From assembly GCF_000091305.1 (NCBI RefSeq), contig NC_013929.1, positions 7,812,001-7,876,000 on the forward strand: 64,000 bases of DNA. Reading direction: 5' to 3'. The notes beneath the pieces were generated by a model. It did not search any database. It saw only the letters and a list, made by a program, of their open reading frames with translations, and was not told the DNA's origin. Position 1 is the stretch's first letter. Each line of letters starts with the position of its first letter. The translations under genes and the position numbers were made by a program. The stretch comes from Streptomyces scabiei 87.22 (lineage in GTDB: Bacteria; Actinomycetota; Actinomycetes; Streptomycetales; Streptomycetaceae). Below, one piece after another: positions 33,529 to 42,013 of the stretch.

Positions 33529-34128
33529 TCACCACTCGATGCCCCGCTGGCCCTTCTGGCCCGCGTCCATGGGGTGCTTGACCTTCGACATGTCGGTCAC
33601 GAGGTCCGCGAAGTCCACCAGCTTCTCCGGCGCGTTCCGCCCGGTGATCACCACATGCTGGGTGCCGGGCCGGTCGCGCAGCACCTCGACGACCTCGTCG
33701 GTGTCGATCCACCCCCAGTGCAGCGGGTACGCGAACTCGTCCAGCACGTACAGCTTGTACGTCTCCGCCGCGAGGTCCCGCTTGACCTGCTCCCAGCCCT
33801 CGCGTGCCTTCTCCTCGTTGTCCATCTGACCGTCGCGCTGCACCCACGACCAGCCCTCGCCCATCTTGTGCCAGTCGACGGACCCGCCCTCCCCGGACGC
33901 CCCGAGCACGCGCAGCGCGTTCTCCTCGCCCACCTTCCACTTCGCCGACTTGACGAACTGGAACACCCCGATCGGCCACCCCTGGTTCCAGGCGCGCAGC
34001 GCGAGCCCGAACGCGGCGGTGGACTTGCCCTTCCCGATCCCGGTGTGCACGAACACCAGCGGACGGTTGCGCCGCTGACGCGTCGTCAGTCCGTCGTCCG
34101 GTACGACACTCGGCTGTCCCTGAGGCAT
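33529..34128 (-). CDS. cobO: Cob(I)yrinic acid a,c-diamide adenosyltransferase
   Basis: 199-aa BtuR/CobO-type transferase. P-loop 'VHTGIGKGKSTAAFGLALRAW', 'MGEGWSWVQRD', 'LYVLDEFAYPLHWGWIDTDEVVEVLRDRPGTQHVVITGRNAPEKL' all match the family. Attaches the 5'-deoxyadenosyl group to the cobalt of cobyrinate diamide (adenosyl-cobalamin pathway). The first 20 residues are basic, as usual. The ATG directly abuts the chelatase stop (34129) and is followed closely by cobB. Confidence 0.95.
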   Translation of the reverse strand: MPQGQPSVVPDDGLTTRQRRNRPLVFVHTGIGKGKSTAAFGLALRAWNQGWPIGVFQFVKSAKWKVGEENALRVLGASGEGGSVDWHKMGEGWSWVQRDGQMDNEEKAREGWEQVKRDLAAETYKLYVLDEFAYPLHWGWIDTDEVVEVLRDRPGTQHVVITGRNAPEKLVDFADLVTDMSKVKHPMDAGQKGQRGIEW

Positions 34129-36183
34129 CTACGCCGCCCTCCCTGAAGTCCTCTGCGTTCCCTGCACATCCCGTACCAGCCCGGCGATGGAGTCCGCCCG
34201 CAGCTCGTCCAACGTCACCGCCGTACCGCCCAGTTCACCGGCCAGCCGCCCGGCGAGACCCAGCCGGACATGGCCAGACTCGCAGTCGACGACCACGGAC
34301 GCGGTGCCCTCGGCCGCGAACAGCCGTGCCGCCCGCCCGGCGAGCGCGACGGGCTCGGGCCCGCCGGTCGCCCGCCCGTCGGTCACCACCACGACCAGCG
34401 GCCGGCGCGCGGGGTCGCGCAGCCGCTCCACCCGCAGCACGTCGTGCGCCTTCAGCAGACCGGCCGCGAGCGGTGTCCGCCCGCCCGTCGGCAGCGACTC
34501 CAGCCGGGCCGCCGCCGCGTCCACGGACGAGGTCGGCGGCAGCGCCACCTCGGCGGACGCGCCCCGGAAGGTCACCAGCCCCACCTTGTCCCGCCGCTGG
34601 TAGGCGTCGAGGAGCAGCGACAGCACCGCGCCCTTCACGGCGCTCATCCGCTGCCGGGCCGCCATCGACCCGGAGGCGTCGACCACGAACAGCACGAGGT
34701 TGCCCTCACGCCCCTCCCGGGTCGCCTGCCGCAGATCGTCGCGCCGGACCACCAGGCCCGGCCCGGAGCGCCCGCGCGTCCGCTGATGCGGAGCGGCGGC
34801 CTGCACGGTCGCCGCCAGATGCAGCTTGGTCAGCGCGCCACGTGGCCTGCGCGCCCCGGTGGTGCGCCCGTGCTCGGTCCGGGCCCGCGAGCGCCGCCCG
34901 GCGGCCCCCTCCCCGAGCCCCGGCACACTGAGCACCTTCGTCCGGAACGGCTCGGCGGCCCGTACGGCGGACTGCTCCCCGGCGGCCGGAGCCTGCGCCG
35001 GCACGCCCTCGCCGGACTCGGGCCGGGCGTCGCCGTCGCCGCCCTGCGGCCCCTCCGGCTCGGGAGCGGGGGGCTGCCCACCGCCACCGGGGCCGTCGGG
35101 CCCGGGATCAGGATCGTCGTCCTGCGGGTCCTGAGGGTCCTGGGGGTCCTGGGGTTCCTGCGGGTCGCGCGGCGGCTCCGCGAACTCCTCCAGCGTCTCG
35201 TCGAGCCTGTCCTCGTCGAGTCCCGGCGCGTCGAACGGGTTCCGCCGCCGCCGGTGCGGCAGCGCCAGCAGCGCCGCCTGCCGCACATCCTCCGCGAGCA
35301 CCTCGGTCCGCCCGGCCCAGGCGGCCAGCGCGGTCGCCGTACGGGCCATCACGATGTCGGCGCGCATCCCGTCCACCTCGAAGGCCGCGCAGGTCGCCGC
35401 GATCTGCCGCAGCACCCCGTCGCCCAGCACCACGGACGGCAGCAACTCCCTTGCGTCGACGACCCGTTGCCGTACCTCGGCCTCCTCGGCCGCCCAACGG
35501 GCCGCGAAACCCGCCGGGTCGTCGTCGTAGGCGAGCCGGCGCCGTACGACCTCCACCCGCTGGTCCGGCTCCCGCGAGGCCGCGACCTCCACGGTCAGCC
35601 CGAACCGGTCGAGCAACTGCGGCCGCAGCTCGCCCTCCTCGGGGTTCATCGTCCCGACGAGCAGGAACCGCGCGGCATGCCGTACGGAGACGCCCTCGCG
35701 CTCCACGTACGAGGAGCCCATCGCGGCCGCGTCGAGCAGCAGGTCGACGAGGTGGTCGTGGAGCAGGTTGACCTCGTCGACGTAGAGGATGCCCCGGTGG
35801 GCGTCCGCCAGCAGACCGGGCTCGAACGCCTTGACGCCTTCCGACAGGGCCCGTTCGATGTCGAGGGCGCCGACGAGACGGTCCTCGGAGGCGCCTACGG
35901 GCAGCTCGACCATGCGGGAGGGCCGGGTCTCGAACGCCGGCTCGTGCGGCCCGTCCGGGCACGCCGGGTCCGGCTCGACGGGGTCGCAGGAGAACCGGCA
36001 CCCGACGACGACCTCCACCGGCGGCAGCAGCGCCGCGAGCGCCCGCACCGCGGTGCTCTTGGCGGTGCCCTTCTCGCCGCGCACGAGCACGCCGCCGATT
36101 CTCGGCGCGATCGCGTTGAGGAGCAGGGCGAGTTGCAGGTCGCCCTGCCCGACGACGGCGGTGAAGGGGAAGTGCGTGCTCAC
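34129..36183 (-). CDS. Cobaltochelatase-type AAA/VWA protein (ChlI-ChlD fusion)
   Basis: 684 aa. AAA domain: Walker A 'GEKGTAKSTAVRAL', 'HRGILYVDEVNLLHDHLVDLLLDAA' (Walker B), 'TMNPEEGELRPQLLDRFGL'. A long acidic Pro/Asp/Glu linker (about 340-430, with four PQDPQD-like repeats) leads to a C-terminal VWA domain with the MIDAS 'VVDASGSMAARQRM' and 'VVVVTDGRATGG'. It is a one-protein version of the CobS/CobT or BchI/BchD motor that drives cobalt insertion with a large CobN subunit. GTG start 36183 with GGAGGG about 10 nt upstream. cobO follows with no gap. CobN itself is not in the window. Confidence 0.9.
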   Translation of the reverse strand: MSTHFPFTAVVGQGDLQLALLLNAIAPRIGGVLVRGEKGTAKSTAVRALAALLPPVEVVVGCRFSCDPVEPDPACPDGPHEPAFETRPSRMVELPVGASEDRLVGALDIERALSEGVKAFEPGLLADAHRGILYVDEVNLLHDHLVDLLLDAAAMGSSYVEREGVSVRHAARFLLVGTMNPEEGELRPQLLDRFGLTVEVAASREPDQRVEVVRRRLAYDDDPAGFAARWAAEEAEVRQRVVDARELLPSVVLGDGVLRQIAATCAAFEVDGMRADIVMARTATALAAWAGRTEVLAEDVRQAALLALPHRRRRNPFDAPGLDEDRLDETLEEFAEPPRDPQEPQDPQDPQDPQDDDPDPGPDGPGGGGQPPAPEPEGPQGGDGDARPESGEGVPAQAPAAGEQSAVRAAEPFRTKVLSVPGLGEGAAGRRSRARTEHGRTTGARRPRGALTKLHLAATVQAAAPHQRTRGRSGPGLVVRRDDLRQATREGREGNLVLFVVDASGSMAARQRMSAVKGAVLSLLLDAYQRRDKVGLVTFRGASAEVALPPTSSVDAAAARLESLPTGGRTPLAAGLLKAHDVLRVERLRDPARRPLVVVVTDGRATGGPEPVALAGRAARLFAAEGTASVVVDCESGHVRLGLAGRLAGELGGTAVTLDELRADSIAGLVRDVQGTQRTSGRAA
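35124..35165. repeat. GGGTCCTG-type short tandem repeat in chelatase linker
   Basis: About four 9-nt copies (GGGTCCTGA/G type) coding the Pro-Gln-Asp repeats of the acidic linker, minus strand. Confidence 0.7.
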
Positions 36184-36373
36184 GCGGTGGTCCCTCCTGC
36201 AAGTGAATGAATGAGACGAGTGCGGACCGGCGGGACGAACAGCACGGGGCGGCGCAGCCCCTGCCGTTCGGGGGCGCGGGGCTGTGACATCTGCGGCTCC
36301 GCCGCGTGGGCGCGAGAAACACCACCGGCCGACGGACGACGTTCCCTCTCCCGGCGGGGACGACCCGGCGCCC
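36184..36373. other. 190-nt gap between cobQ and the chelatase gene
   Basis: No gene. It contains a weak stem CAGCCCC / GGGGCTG (36255-36261 with 36278-36284). No cobalamin-riboswitch core (GCCACTG) is present. It is where cobN lies in S. coelicolor, from memory. Confidence 0.5.
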
Positions 36374-37900
36374 TCATCCGGGCACCCCCGGCAACCCCGG
36401 CGCCCCCGGCGGAACGAACGGCAGCCCGGCAGGCGCCCCCGACTCGATGAGCCGCCACAGCGCGTCGGTGTCCGCGTGCTCCTCGATCAGATCGCCGAGC
36501 CGGTCCAACTGCTCCTCACGCAGCGCCGCGAACGACGTGTCGGGGGCCGGGACGAAGCGGCGCCCCGAGGCCGCCGCCACCTCGCGCAGGAACGCCCGCC
36601 GGAACCCGTCCGACTCCAGCGACCCGTGCCAGTGCGTGCCCCAGGTCTGGCCGACCCGGCATCCGTCCAGGAACGGCTCCCCGCCCAGGACCTCGGCGAC
36701 CCCGTGATGGATCTCGTACCCCTCGACCCGCTCCCCGAGAGCCTCGCCGGCCGGGCGGGTGAGGGTCTTGTCCTCGGCGAACCGCACCCGGACGGGAAGG
36801 ACTCCGAGCGCCGGGACATGCCCCTGGCGGCTCTCGACGTCGTCCTCGATGTGCTCCCCCAGGAGCTGGAAGCCCCCACAGATGCCGAGGACGGGCCGCC
36901 CCTCGGCGGCCCGGCGCAGCAGCGCCTCGGCGAGTCCCCGTTCCCGCAGCCACTCCAGCGCCCGCACCGTCCCCCGGGTCCCCGGCACGACGACGAGGTC
37001 GGCGTCGGCCAGTTCCTCGGCCCGGTCCACGAACCGCACCACGACACCGGGTTCGGCGGCGAGCGCGTCCACGTCGGTGAAGTTGGACATCAGCGGCACC
37101 GCGCACACGGCGACCCGCAGCACGTCCTCCCCGACGGGCGGCGCCACGTTCGACTCCCGGACCGTCCCGCGCAGCGAGACGCGCAGCCCGTCCTCCTCGT
37201 CGATCCCGAGCCCGTGCCGGAACGGCAGCACCCCGTACGTCCGCCGCCCGGTGAGCCCGTGCAGCATGTCGAGCCCGGGCTCCAGCAGGGAGACGTCGCC
37301 CCGGAACTTGTTGACGAGGAACCCGGCGACGAGGGCCTGGTCCTCGGGGGAGAGCAGCGCCACGGTCCCGAAGAAGGACGCGAAGACCCCGCCGCGGTCG
37401 ATGTCGCCGACGACGAGCACGGGGAGCCCGGCGTTCCGGGCGATCCCCATGTTGACGATGTCGGTCCGCCGGAGATTGATCTCGGCGGGGGAGCCGGCCC
37501 CCTCACAGATCACCGCGTCATACGTGCCCCGCAACTCGGCGAGGCAGTCCAGCACGGTGCCGAGCAGCCGCTGTTGCCGCCCGCCGTGATAGCCGCGCGC
37601 GCTCATCTCGCCCACGGGCCTCCCCAGCAGCACGACCTGGCTGCTGCGCTCGCCCCCGGGCTTGAGCAGGACCGGGTTCATGAGCGCGGTGGGCTCCACC
37701 CGGCAGGCCTGTGCCTGCATGGCCTGCGCCCGGCCGATCTCGGCGCCCTCCTTCGTCACGAAGGAGTTGAGCGACATGTTCTGCGCCTTGAAGGGTGCGA
37801 CCTTGACGCCCTGCCGCACGAGCCACCGGCAGATCCCGGCGGTCACCACGCTCTTGCCGGCATCGGAGGTGGTCCCGGCGACCAGCAACCCGCCACTCAT
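36374..37900 (-). CDS. cobQ: Cobyric acid synthase
   Basis: 508 aa. N-terminal dethiobiotin-synthetase-like ATPase: 'LLVAGTTSDAGKSVVTAGICRWLVRQGVKVAPFKAQNMSLNSF' and 'VICEGAGSPAEINLR'; C-terminal glutamine amidotransferase with the catalytic Cys in 'RPVLGICGGFQLLGE' and a late 'EIHHGVAEV'. It amidates the b, d, e and g carboxylates of adenosyl-cobyrinate diamide. The ATG at 37900 overlaps the cobD stop (4 nt). The C-terminal Pro/Gly tail (PPGAPGLPGVPG) is extra. Length typical. Confidence 0.95.
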   Translation of the reverse strand: MSGGLLVAGTTSDAGKSVVTAGICRWLVRQGVKVAPFKAQNMSLNSFVTKEGAEIGRAQAMQAQACRVEPTALMNPVLLKPGGERSSQVVLLGRPVGEMSARGYHGGRQQRLLGTVLDCLAELRGTYDAVICEGAGSPAEINLRRTDIVNMGIARNAGLPVLVVGDIDRGGVFASFFGTVALLSPEDQALVAGFLVNKFRGDVSLLEPGLDMLHGLTGRRTYGVLPFRHGLGIDEEDGLRVSLRGTVRESNVAPPVGEDVLRVAVCAVPLMSNFTDVDALAAEPGVVVRFVDRAEELADADLVVVPGTRGTVRALEWLRERGLAEALLRRAAEGRPVLGICGGFQLLGEHIEDDVESRQGHVPALGVLPVRVRFAEDKTLTRPAGEALGERVEGYEIHHGVAEVLGGEPFLDGCRVGQTWGTHWHGSLESDGFRRAFLREVAAASGRRFVPAPDTSFAALREEQLDRLGDLIEEHADTDALWRLIESGAPAGLPFVPPGAPGLPGVPG

Positions 37901-38856
37901 CCCTGACTCCTCCACCGGCTCGCGATCCTTCCGCGCAGCGCCGCCGCACCCGCGCCTACGCCCAGCGCGAGCCAACTCACCCGCCGGGACAGCCGGACGG
38001 CCCGCTCGATGTCCTCCACGGCGACCGCGCGTCCCTTCCCGTTCAGCACGGGCCGGTGCTCGACCCGCCCCCCGTACGACAACGTGCCCCCCAGCCGCAC
38101 TCCGAGCGCCCCCGCGAACGACGCCTCCACCGGCCCCGCGTTGGGACTGGGATGCCTCCCCGCGTCCGCCCGCCAGGCCCGTACGGCACCCCGGGCGTCC
38201 CCGCCGCAGGCCGCGGCCAGCACGGCCGTCAGCCGGGCACCCGGCCACCCCACGACGTCGTCCAGCCGCGCGGAGGCCCAGCCGTAGCGCCGGTACCGCT
38301 CCGAGCGGTGCCCGACCATGGCGTCCAGGGTGTTGACGGCCCGGAACCCCACCAGTCCCGGCACCCCGCCGACGGCACCCCACACGAGCGCCCCCACCAC
38401 CGCGTCGGAGGTGTTCTCGGCGACGGACTCCACGACGGCCCGCGCGATCCCGTCCGCGTCCAGCGCCTGGGGATCCCGCCCGCACAGATGGGGCAACCGC
38501 GCCCGCGCGCCCTCGACATCGCCCGCGGTGAGGGACCGTCCGACGGCTCGCGCCTCCCGCCCGAGCGAGGTCCCTCCGACGACGGCCCAGGTGGCGGCGG
38601 CGGTCAGCCCGACGGAAGCGGCCCGCGACGGCCGTACGGCGGCCGAGGCGACGGCCCCCAGGGCGACGGCGCCGCCCGCGCACACCGCGGTGTGCAGCGT
38701 GCCCCACCCCCGGTGGTCCCGCCACAGCACCCGCTCCACGGCCCCGGCGGCCCGGCCGAACGCGGCGACCGGATGCCCCCGGCGCGGGTCGCCGAGCAGC
38801 AGATCACCGAGGAGCCCGGCGGCGGCGCCGTACGCGAAGACGCGATCGGCACGCAC
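37897..38856 (-). CDS. cobD: Adenosylcobinamide-phosphate synthase (CbiB/CobD)
   Basis: 319-aa integral membrane protein with several hydrophobic segments. 'AYGAAAGLLGDLLLGDPRRGHPVAAFGRAAGAVERVLW', 'RDPQALDADGIARAVVESVAENTSDAVVGALVWGAVGGVPGLVGFRAVNTLDAMVGHRSERYRRYGWASARLDDVVGWPGAR' are the CbiB signatures. It joins aminopropanol phosphate to adenosyl-cobyrate. GTG start 38856, first gene after the riboswitch. Stop overlaps cobQ. Confidence 0.93.
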   Translation of the reverse strand: MRADRVFAYGAAAGLLGDLLLGDPRRGHPVAAFGRAAGAVERVLWRDHRGWGTLHTAVCAGGAVALGAVASAAVRPSRAASVGLTAAATWAVVGGTSLGREARAVGRSLTAGDVEGARARLPHLCGRDPQALDADGIARAVVESVAENTSDAVVGALVWGAVGGVPGLVGFRAVNTLDAMVGHRSERYRRYGWASARLDDVVGWPGARLTAVLAAACGGDARGAVRAWRADAGRHPSPNAGPVEASFAGALGVRLGGTLSYGGRVEHRPVLNGKGRAVAVEDIERAVRLSRRVSWLALGVGAGAAALRGRIASRWRSQG

Positions 38857-38969
38857 CCGTTCAGCCGTTCACGGGGTCGGTCGGGGGCCGGACGCCGGTC
38901 CCCGGGGGGCAGCCGTACAGGACGCGCATGGCGATATGTCCTCACTCAGGGTGTCCACGCCCTGGTTCG

Positions 38970-39120
38970 ACGAGACCGACGGCGAGAGTTCCTGGCTCCC
39001 GGGAGGCGTTCGACAGCCGCTCCCCGGTGACAGTGGCGGGACCGCGCCGGACTCGCACCGGCTTCCTCTCCTGCCGTCGTACATGGCCCCGGCAGTCCAC
39101 CACGCCCCCGGAAGACCCGT
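38970..39120 (-). promoter_or_regulatory. Cobalamin (B12) riboswitch
   Basis: On the minus strand the conserved core reads GGTGCGAGTCCGG, then GGTCCCGCCACTGT (39031-39064 in + coordinates), the invariant cobalamin-aptamer block, followed about 50 nt later by the B12 box AGCCAGGAACTC (38986-38997). Outer limits are approximate. It lies about 115-265 nt upstream of the cobD start and should switch off cobD-cobQ when adenosylcobalamin is plentiful. A small stem GTCAAC-TTGCC-GTTGAC lies at its 5' edge (39119-39135). Confidence 0.93.
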
Positions 39121-39191
39121 CAACTTGCCGTTGACCTGCGACGCGACGGTGTGCTCAGCCCCACACCGCCGGCATCACGTCCTCGGGCACG

Positions 39192-39233
39192 GAGAACCCC
39201 CGTGAGCGTCGTGGGACGCGCACGGGGGTTCTC
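39192..39233 (-). terminator. 13-bp hairpin, terminator of the phosphate-transport operon
   Basis: GAGAACCCCCGTG (39192-39204) pairs with CACGGGGGTTCTC (39221-39233); the loop can form a small inner CGTC/GACG stem. 36 nt downstream of the small membrane-protein gene. Confidence 0.8.
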
Positions 39234-39268
39234 GTTCGGTCCGGCCCCAGGGCCGGATCAGCGGCTGA

Positions 39269-39490
39269 TCAGGCCATGATCAGGGAGATGCCGTACGCCA
39301 CCGCCGCCGCGCACAGCGCGAAGCACGCGTACGCGCCCGTGGTGGCCATCGCCACCGAGTCGCCCCGGGCCGACGCCTCCTCCCGCTTGGAGAGGCCGAC
39401 GATGCCGAGGGTGAACAGGCCGACGAGGGCCACGGTGACCACGAGGCTGACTCCGAAGACGGAGCCGAGAGCTGCCCAGTCGATGTGCAT
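39269..39490 (-). CDS. Small two-helix membrane protein after PiT transporter
   Basis: 73 aa. Two hydrophobic helices at about 8-32 (GSVFGVSLVVTVALVGLFTLGIVGL) and 46-70 (ATTGAYACFALCAAAVAYGISLIM), linked by a charged loop SKREEASARGDS. Family unknown by name, but it is 31 nt behind the phosphate transporter and probably co-transcribed. A small accessory subunit of the transporter is possible; no evidence beyond position. Confidence 0.78.
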   Translation of the reverse strand: MHIDWAALGSVFGVSLVVTVALVGLFTLGIVGLSKREEASARGDSVAMATTGAYACFALCAAAVAYGISLIMA

Positions 39491-39521
39491 GGTGGTGATC
39501 TTCCTCAGGGAGTCGTGGGGC

Positions 39522-40772
39522 TCAGACCGCGGGCGTCGGCGTGGACGAGCCCGCCGCTGCCGTGGTCTCTGCGGCGGGGGCCGGGATGGTCGCCGTCAGG
39601 TCCTCGGTCACGGTGCCGGCCGGCGGCGGGGTCACGGCGGCCATCGCCGTCGTCACCACCCCCGGCGGTTCCTCGGTGTCGTTCACGTTGGTGTGGTCGA
39701 TCACCTCGCGGCGGGAGACCAGCCAGATCGCGACGCTGGAGGCGATGAGGAAGACCGCGACGACGGCCGTGCCCCAGGTGCCGAAGGACGTCACCCACTC
39801 GGCCAGCGCGGCGACCAGCGCCGCCGCCGGCAGGGTCAGACCCCAGGCGACGAACATCCGGGTCGCGGTGGACCAGCGGACCACACCGCCCTTGCGGCCC
39901 AGACCCGCGCCCATCACCGCACCCGAGACCGAGTGCGTGGTGGAGAGCGAGAAACCGAGGTGCGAGGAGGCGAGGATGACCGTGGCCGCGCTGGTCTGGG
40001 CGGCGAAGCCCTGCTGCGGCTGGAGGTCGGTCAGGCCCTTGCCCATCGTGCGGATGATGCGCCAGCCGCCCAGGTAGGTACCGAGCGCGATGGCCGTACC
40101 GGCGGAGACGATGACCCACACCGGCGGGTCGGAGTCGGGTGCCAGGGTGCCACCGGCCACCAGGGCCAGCGTGATGATGCCCATCGTCTTCTGGGCGTCG
40201 TTCGTGCCGTGGGCCAGCGAGACCAGACCCGCCGAGGCGATCTGACCGGCGCGGTAACCCTTGCCGCTGGCCTTCTCGTTGGTGTGCTTGCCGAGCTTGT
40301 ACGTCAGCCGGGTGGCGAGCATCGCCGCGAGACCGGCGACCAGCGGGGCGGCGACGGCCGGGATCAGCACCTTGGTGACGAGCACGTCCCCGTGCACCGC
40401 GCCCACGCCCACCGAGGCGATCGTGGCACCGATGAGGCCGCCCATCAGGGCGTGCGAGGAGCTGGAGGGGAGTCCGACCAGCCAGGTCAACAGGTTCCAG
40501 AGGATGGCGCCCACGAGCGCCGCGAATATGACCTCTGGCTGTATGCCGGACTCGTCGACGAGCCCCTTGGAGATGGTGTTGGCGACCTCGATGGAAAGGA
40601 ATGCGCCGACAAGGTTGAGCACGGCGGACATGGCCACCGCGACCTTGGGCTTCATCGCGCCTGTCGAGATGGTGGTGGCCATCGCGTTGGCGGTGTCGTG
40701 GAAACCGTTCGTAAAATCGAACGCAAGCGCGGTGATGACCACGATCGCGAGGATCAGCGAGAAGTTTTCCAT
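39522..40772 (-). CDS. PiT-family inorganic phosphate transporter
   Basis: 416-aa membrane transporter with two inverted PiT repeats: 'ITALAFDFTNGFHDTANAMATTISTGAM' in the first and 'AGLVSLAHGTNDAQKTMGIITLAL' in the second (GxNDxxxxxG signature), each followed by several helices including 'SSSSHALMGGLIG' and 'LSTTHSVSGAVMGAG'. Low-affinity, metal-phosphate/proton symport. The C-terminus is a Pro/Thr/Ala-rich tail, probably cytoplasmic. By position it matches pitH2 of S. coelicolor. A PHO-box-like repeat lies 47 nt upstream. Confidence 0.95.
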   Translation of the reverse strand: MENFSLILAIVVITALAFDFTNGFHDTANAMATTISTGAMKPKVAVAMSAVLNLVGAFLSIEVANTISKGLVDESGIQPEVIFAALVGAILWNLLTWLVGLPSSSSHALMGGLIGATIASVGVGAVHGDVLVTKVLIPAVAAPLVAGLAAMLATRLTYKLGKHTNEKASGKGYRAGQIASAGLVSLAHGTNDAQKTMGIITLALVAGGTLAPDSDPPVWVIVSAGTAIALGTYLGGWRIIRTMGKGLTDLQPQQGFAAQTSAATVILASSHLGFSLSTTHSVSGAVMGAGLGRKGGVVRWSTATRMFVAWGLTLPAAALVAALAEWVTSFGTWGTAVVAVFLIASSVAIWLVSRREVIDHTNVNDTEEPPGVVTTAMAAVTPPPAGTVTEDLTATIPAPAAETTAAAGSSTPTPAV

Positions 40773-41080
40773 TTACCCGGGCTTCTTTCGGACGTCATTG
40801 GCATGAGGACCGTAAGCAAGCTGGGTGAACGGAAGATGAACTGGGGCGGGCGCGCGGGTGTAGTGAATGAGGGGTGGTCCCTCCGCTTGTGCGCGCGTGA
40901 GGGAACCGGCCCCGGCGGGGCGGCGGCCCGGCGTTCGAACGCAGGCGGAATGCCCAGGTCCGGGCTCTGTTCGCCCCCCTCTGCTCACCCCCTGTTCCCG
41001 GTGGACTCCGTACGGTCGGCTCGCACGGCTGTGGGAAAAGTTCTGGCCATCGGGGTGACCGCGCCTGGCAGGATCGCGGC
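40773..41080. other. 308-nt divergent region, PiT / class II aldolase
   Basis: No gene. It contains the PHO-box-like repeat (next entry) and the promoters of both flanking genes; I could not assign the promoters. Confidence 0.6.
40820..40841 (-). promoter_or_regulatory. PHO-box-like pair of 11-nt direct repeats
   Basis: On the minus strand: GTTCATCTTCC followed directly by GTTCACCCAGC, two 11-nt direct repeat units close to the actinomycete PhoP consensus (GTTCACC...). Located about 48 nt upstream of the transporter ATG. PhoP control of a PiT gene is known in Streptomyces. Confidence 0.72.
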
Positions 41081-41878
41081 ATGGCTGAGCAGCGGCGTGA
41101 CGTCCGGGACGAGCGGGGCGTGGACGAGGTGAACGAGGCGGACGACGACGCGCGGGACGCGCGGGGCGCGGGGCGGCGGGAGATGCCGGACGAGGTGGCG
41201 CGGGCGTGGGACGAACTCGTCGCCACCGCCCGGCGGACGGTGGCCGACGGTCTGGTCGTCGGCACCTCCGGCAACGTGTCCGTGCGCGTGGGGGACACCC
41301 TCCTGGTGACACCGACCGGAGTGCCGTACGACCGCCTGACGCCGGACGACGTCACGGGCGTCGACCTCACCGGCCGACAGGTCCTCGGCACGCTCCGCCC
41401 CACCAGCGAACTCCCCATGCACCTGGCGATCCACACCACGGCCGGGGCCCGCGCCGACACCACGGCCGGGGCCCGCGCCGACACCACGGCCGGGGCCCGC
41501 GCCGTCGTCCACACCCACGCCGTGCACGCGACGGCCGTCTCCACCCTCGTGGACGAGCTGCCGCTGATCCACTACATGTCCGCGGCGCTCGGCGGTCCCG
41601 TCCGGGTCGCCCCCTACGCGACCTACGGCACCCCGGAGCTGGCCGAGAACATGCTCCGCGCCCTGAGGGGCCGCACCGCCTGCCTCCTCCGGAACCACGG
41701 CACGATCGCCTACGGCGACAGCCTCGACGAGGCCTACGACCGCACGACCCAGCTCGAATGGATGTGCCAGGTCTGGCTGAAGGCGTCCTCCGTCCCCCAC
41801 CTCACCCCGCATCTGCTCACCCTCGGACAACTGGCCGAGACGGGCGAACGCCTCAAGGGCTACGGGCAGCCGGGCTGA
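41081..41878 (+). CDS. Class II aldolase/adducin-family protein with repeat expansion
   Basis: 265 aa. 'AWDELVATARRTVADGLVVGTSGNVSVRVGDTLLVTPTG' phosphate-binding loop, 'SELPMHLAIH', zinc ligands in 'VHTHAVHATAVSTL' and 'LLRNHGTIAYGDSLDEAYDRTTQLEWMCQVWLKAS'. Related to L-fuculose-phosphate and ribulose-phosphate aldolases/epimerases; substrate unknown. The loop before the HTH zinc motif contains three tandem copies of TTAGARAD coded by a 24-bp direct repeat (41434-41503), where homologues have one. The N-terminal 35 residues are acidic and charged, longer than in most members. Confidence 0.88.
   Translation: MAEQRRDVRDERGVDEVNEADDDARDARGAGRREMPDEVARAWDELVATARRTVADGLVVGTSGNVSVRVGDTLLVTPTGVPYDRLTPDDVTGVDLTGRQVLGTLRPTSELPMHLAIHTTAGARADTTAGARADTTAGARAVVHTHAVHATAVSTLVDELPLIHYMSAALGGPVRVAPYATYGTPELAENMLRALRGRTACLLRNHGTIAYGDSLDEAYDRTTQLEWMCQVWLKASSVPHLTPHLLTLGQLAETGERLKGYGQPG
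41434..41503 (+). repeat. 24-bp in-frame tandem repeat, 3 copies
   Basis: Copies begin at 41434, 41458 and 41482 (last one 2 nt short of complete identity). Each codes Thr-Thr-Ala-Gly-Ala-Arg-Ala-Asp. In-frame, so the protein stays intact. Confidence 0.92.
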
Positions 41879-42013
41879 CCACCGGGGCCCCGACCGGCGG
41901 TGATCGCGAGCCGCTCCCAGGGGGCCGGCCGTCCCGCCCCGGCCGGCGGTCCCGGTCACCCCCGGGGCGCACGCCCACTGGCCCCCGGCGCGGTCCGCCG
42001 GGACACTGGAGCC

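Larger units (their letters stand above)
38857..39268. other. 412-nt regulatory region upstream of cobD
   Basis: No gene on either strand. From left to right: the cobD leader, the cobalamin riboswitch, then the terminator of the phosphate-transporter operon. Confidence 0.7.

Noticed and set aside
36184..36373. Second cobalamin riboswitch in front of the chelatase gene
   Set aside because: No GCCACTG core or B12 box on either strand; only a weak stem.
38869..39123. Small open frame across the riboswitch (minus strand)
   Set aside because: It lies within the structured RNA and has no coding bias of its own.
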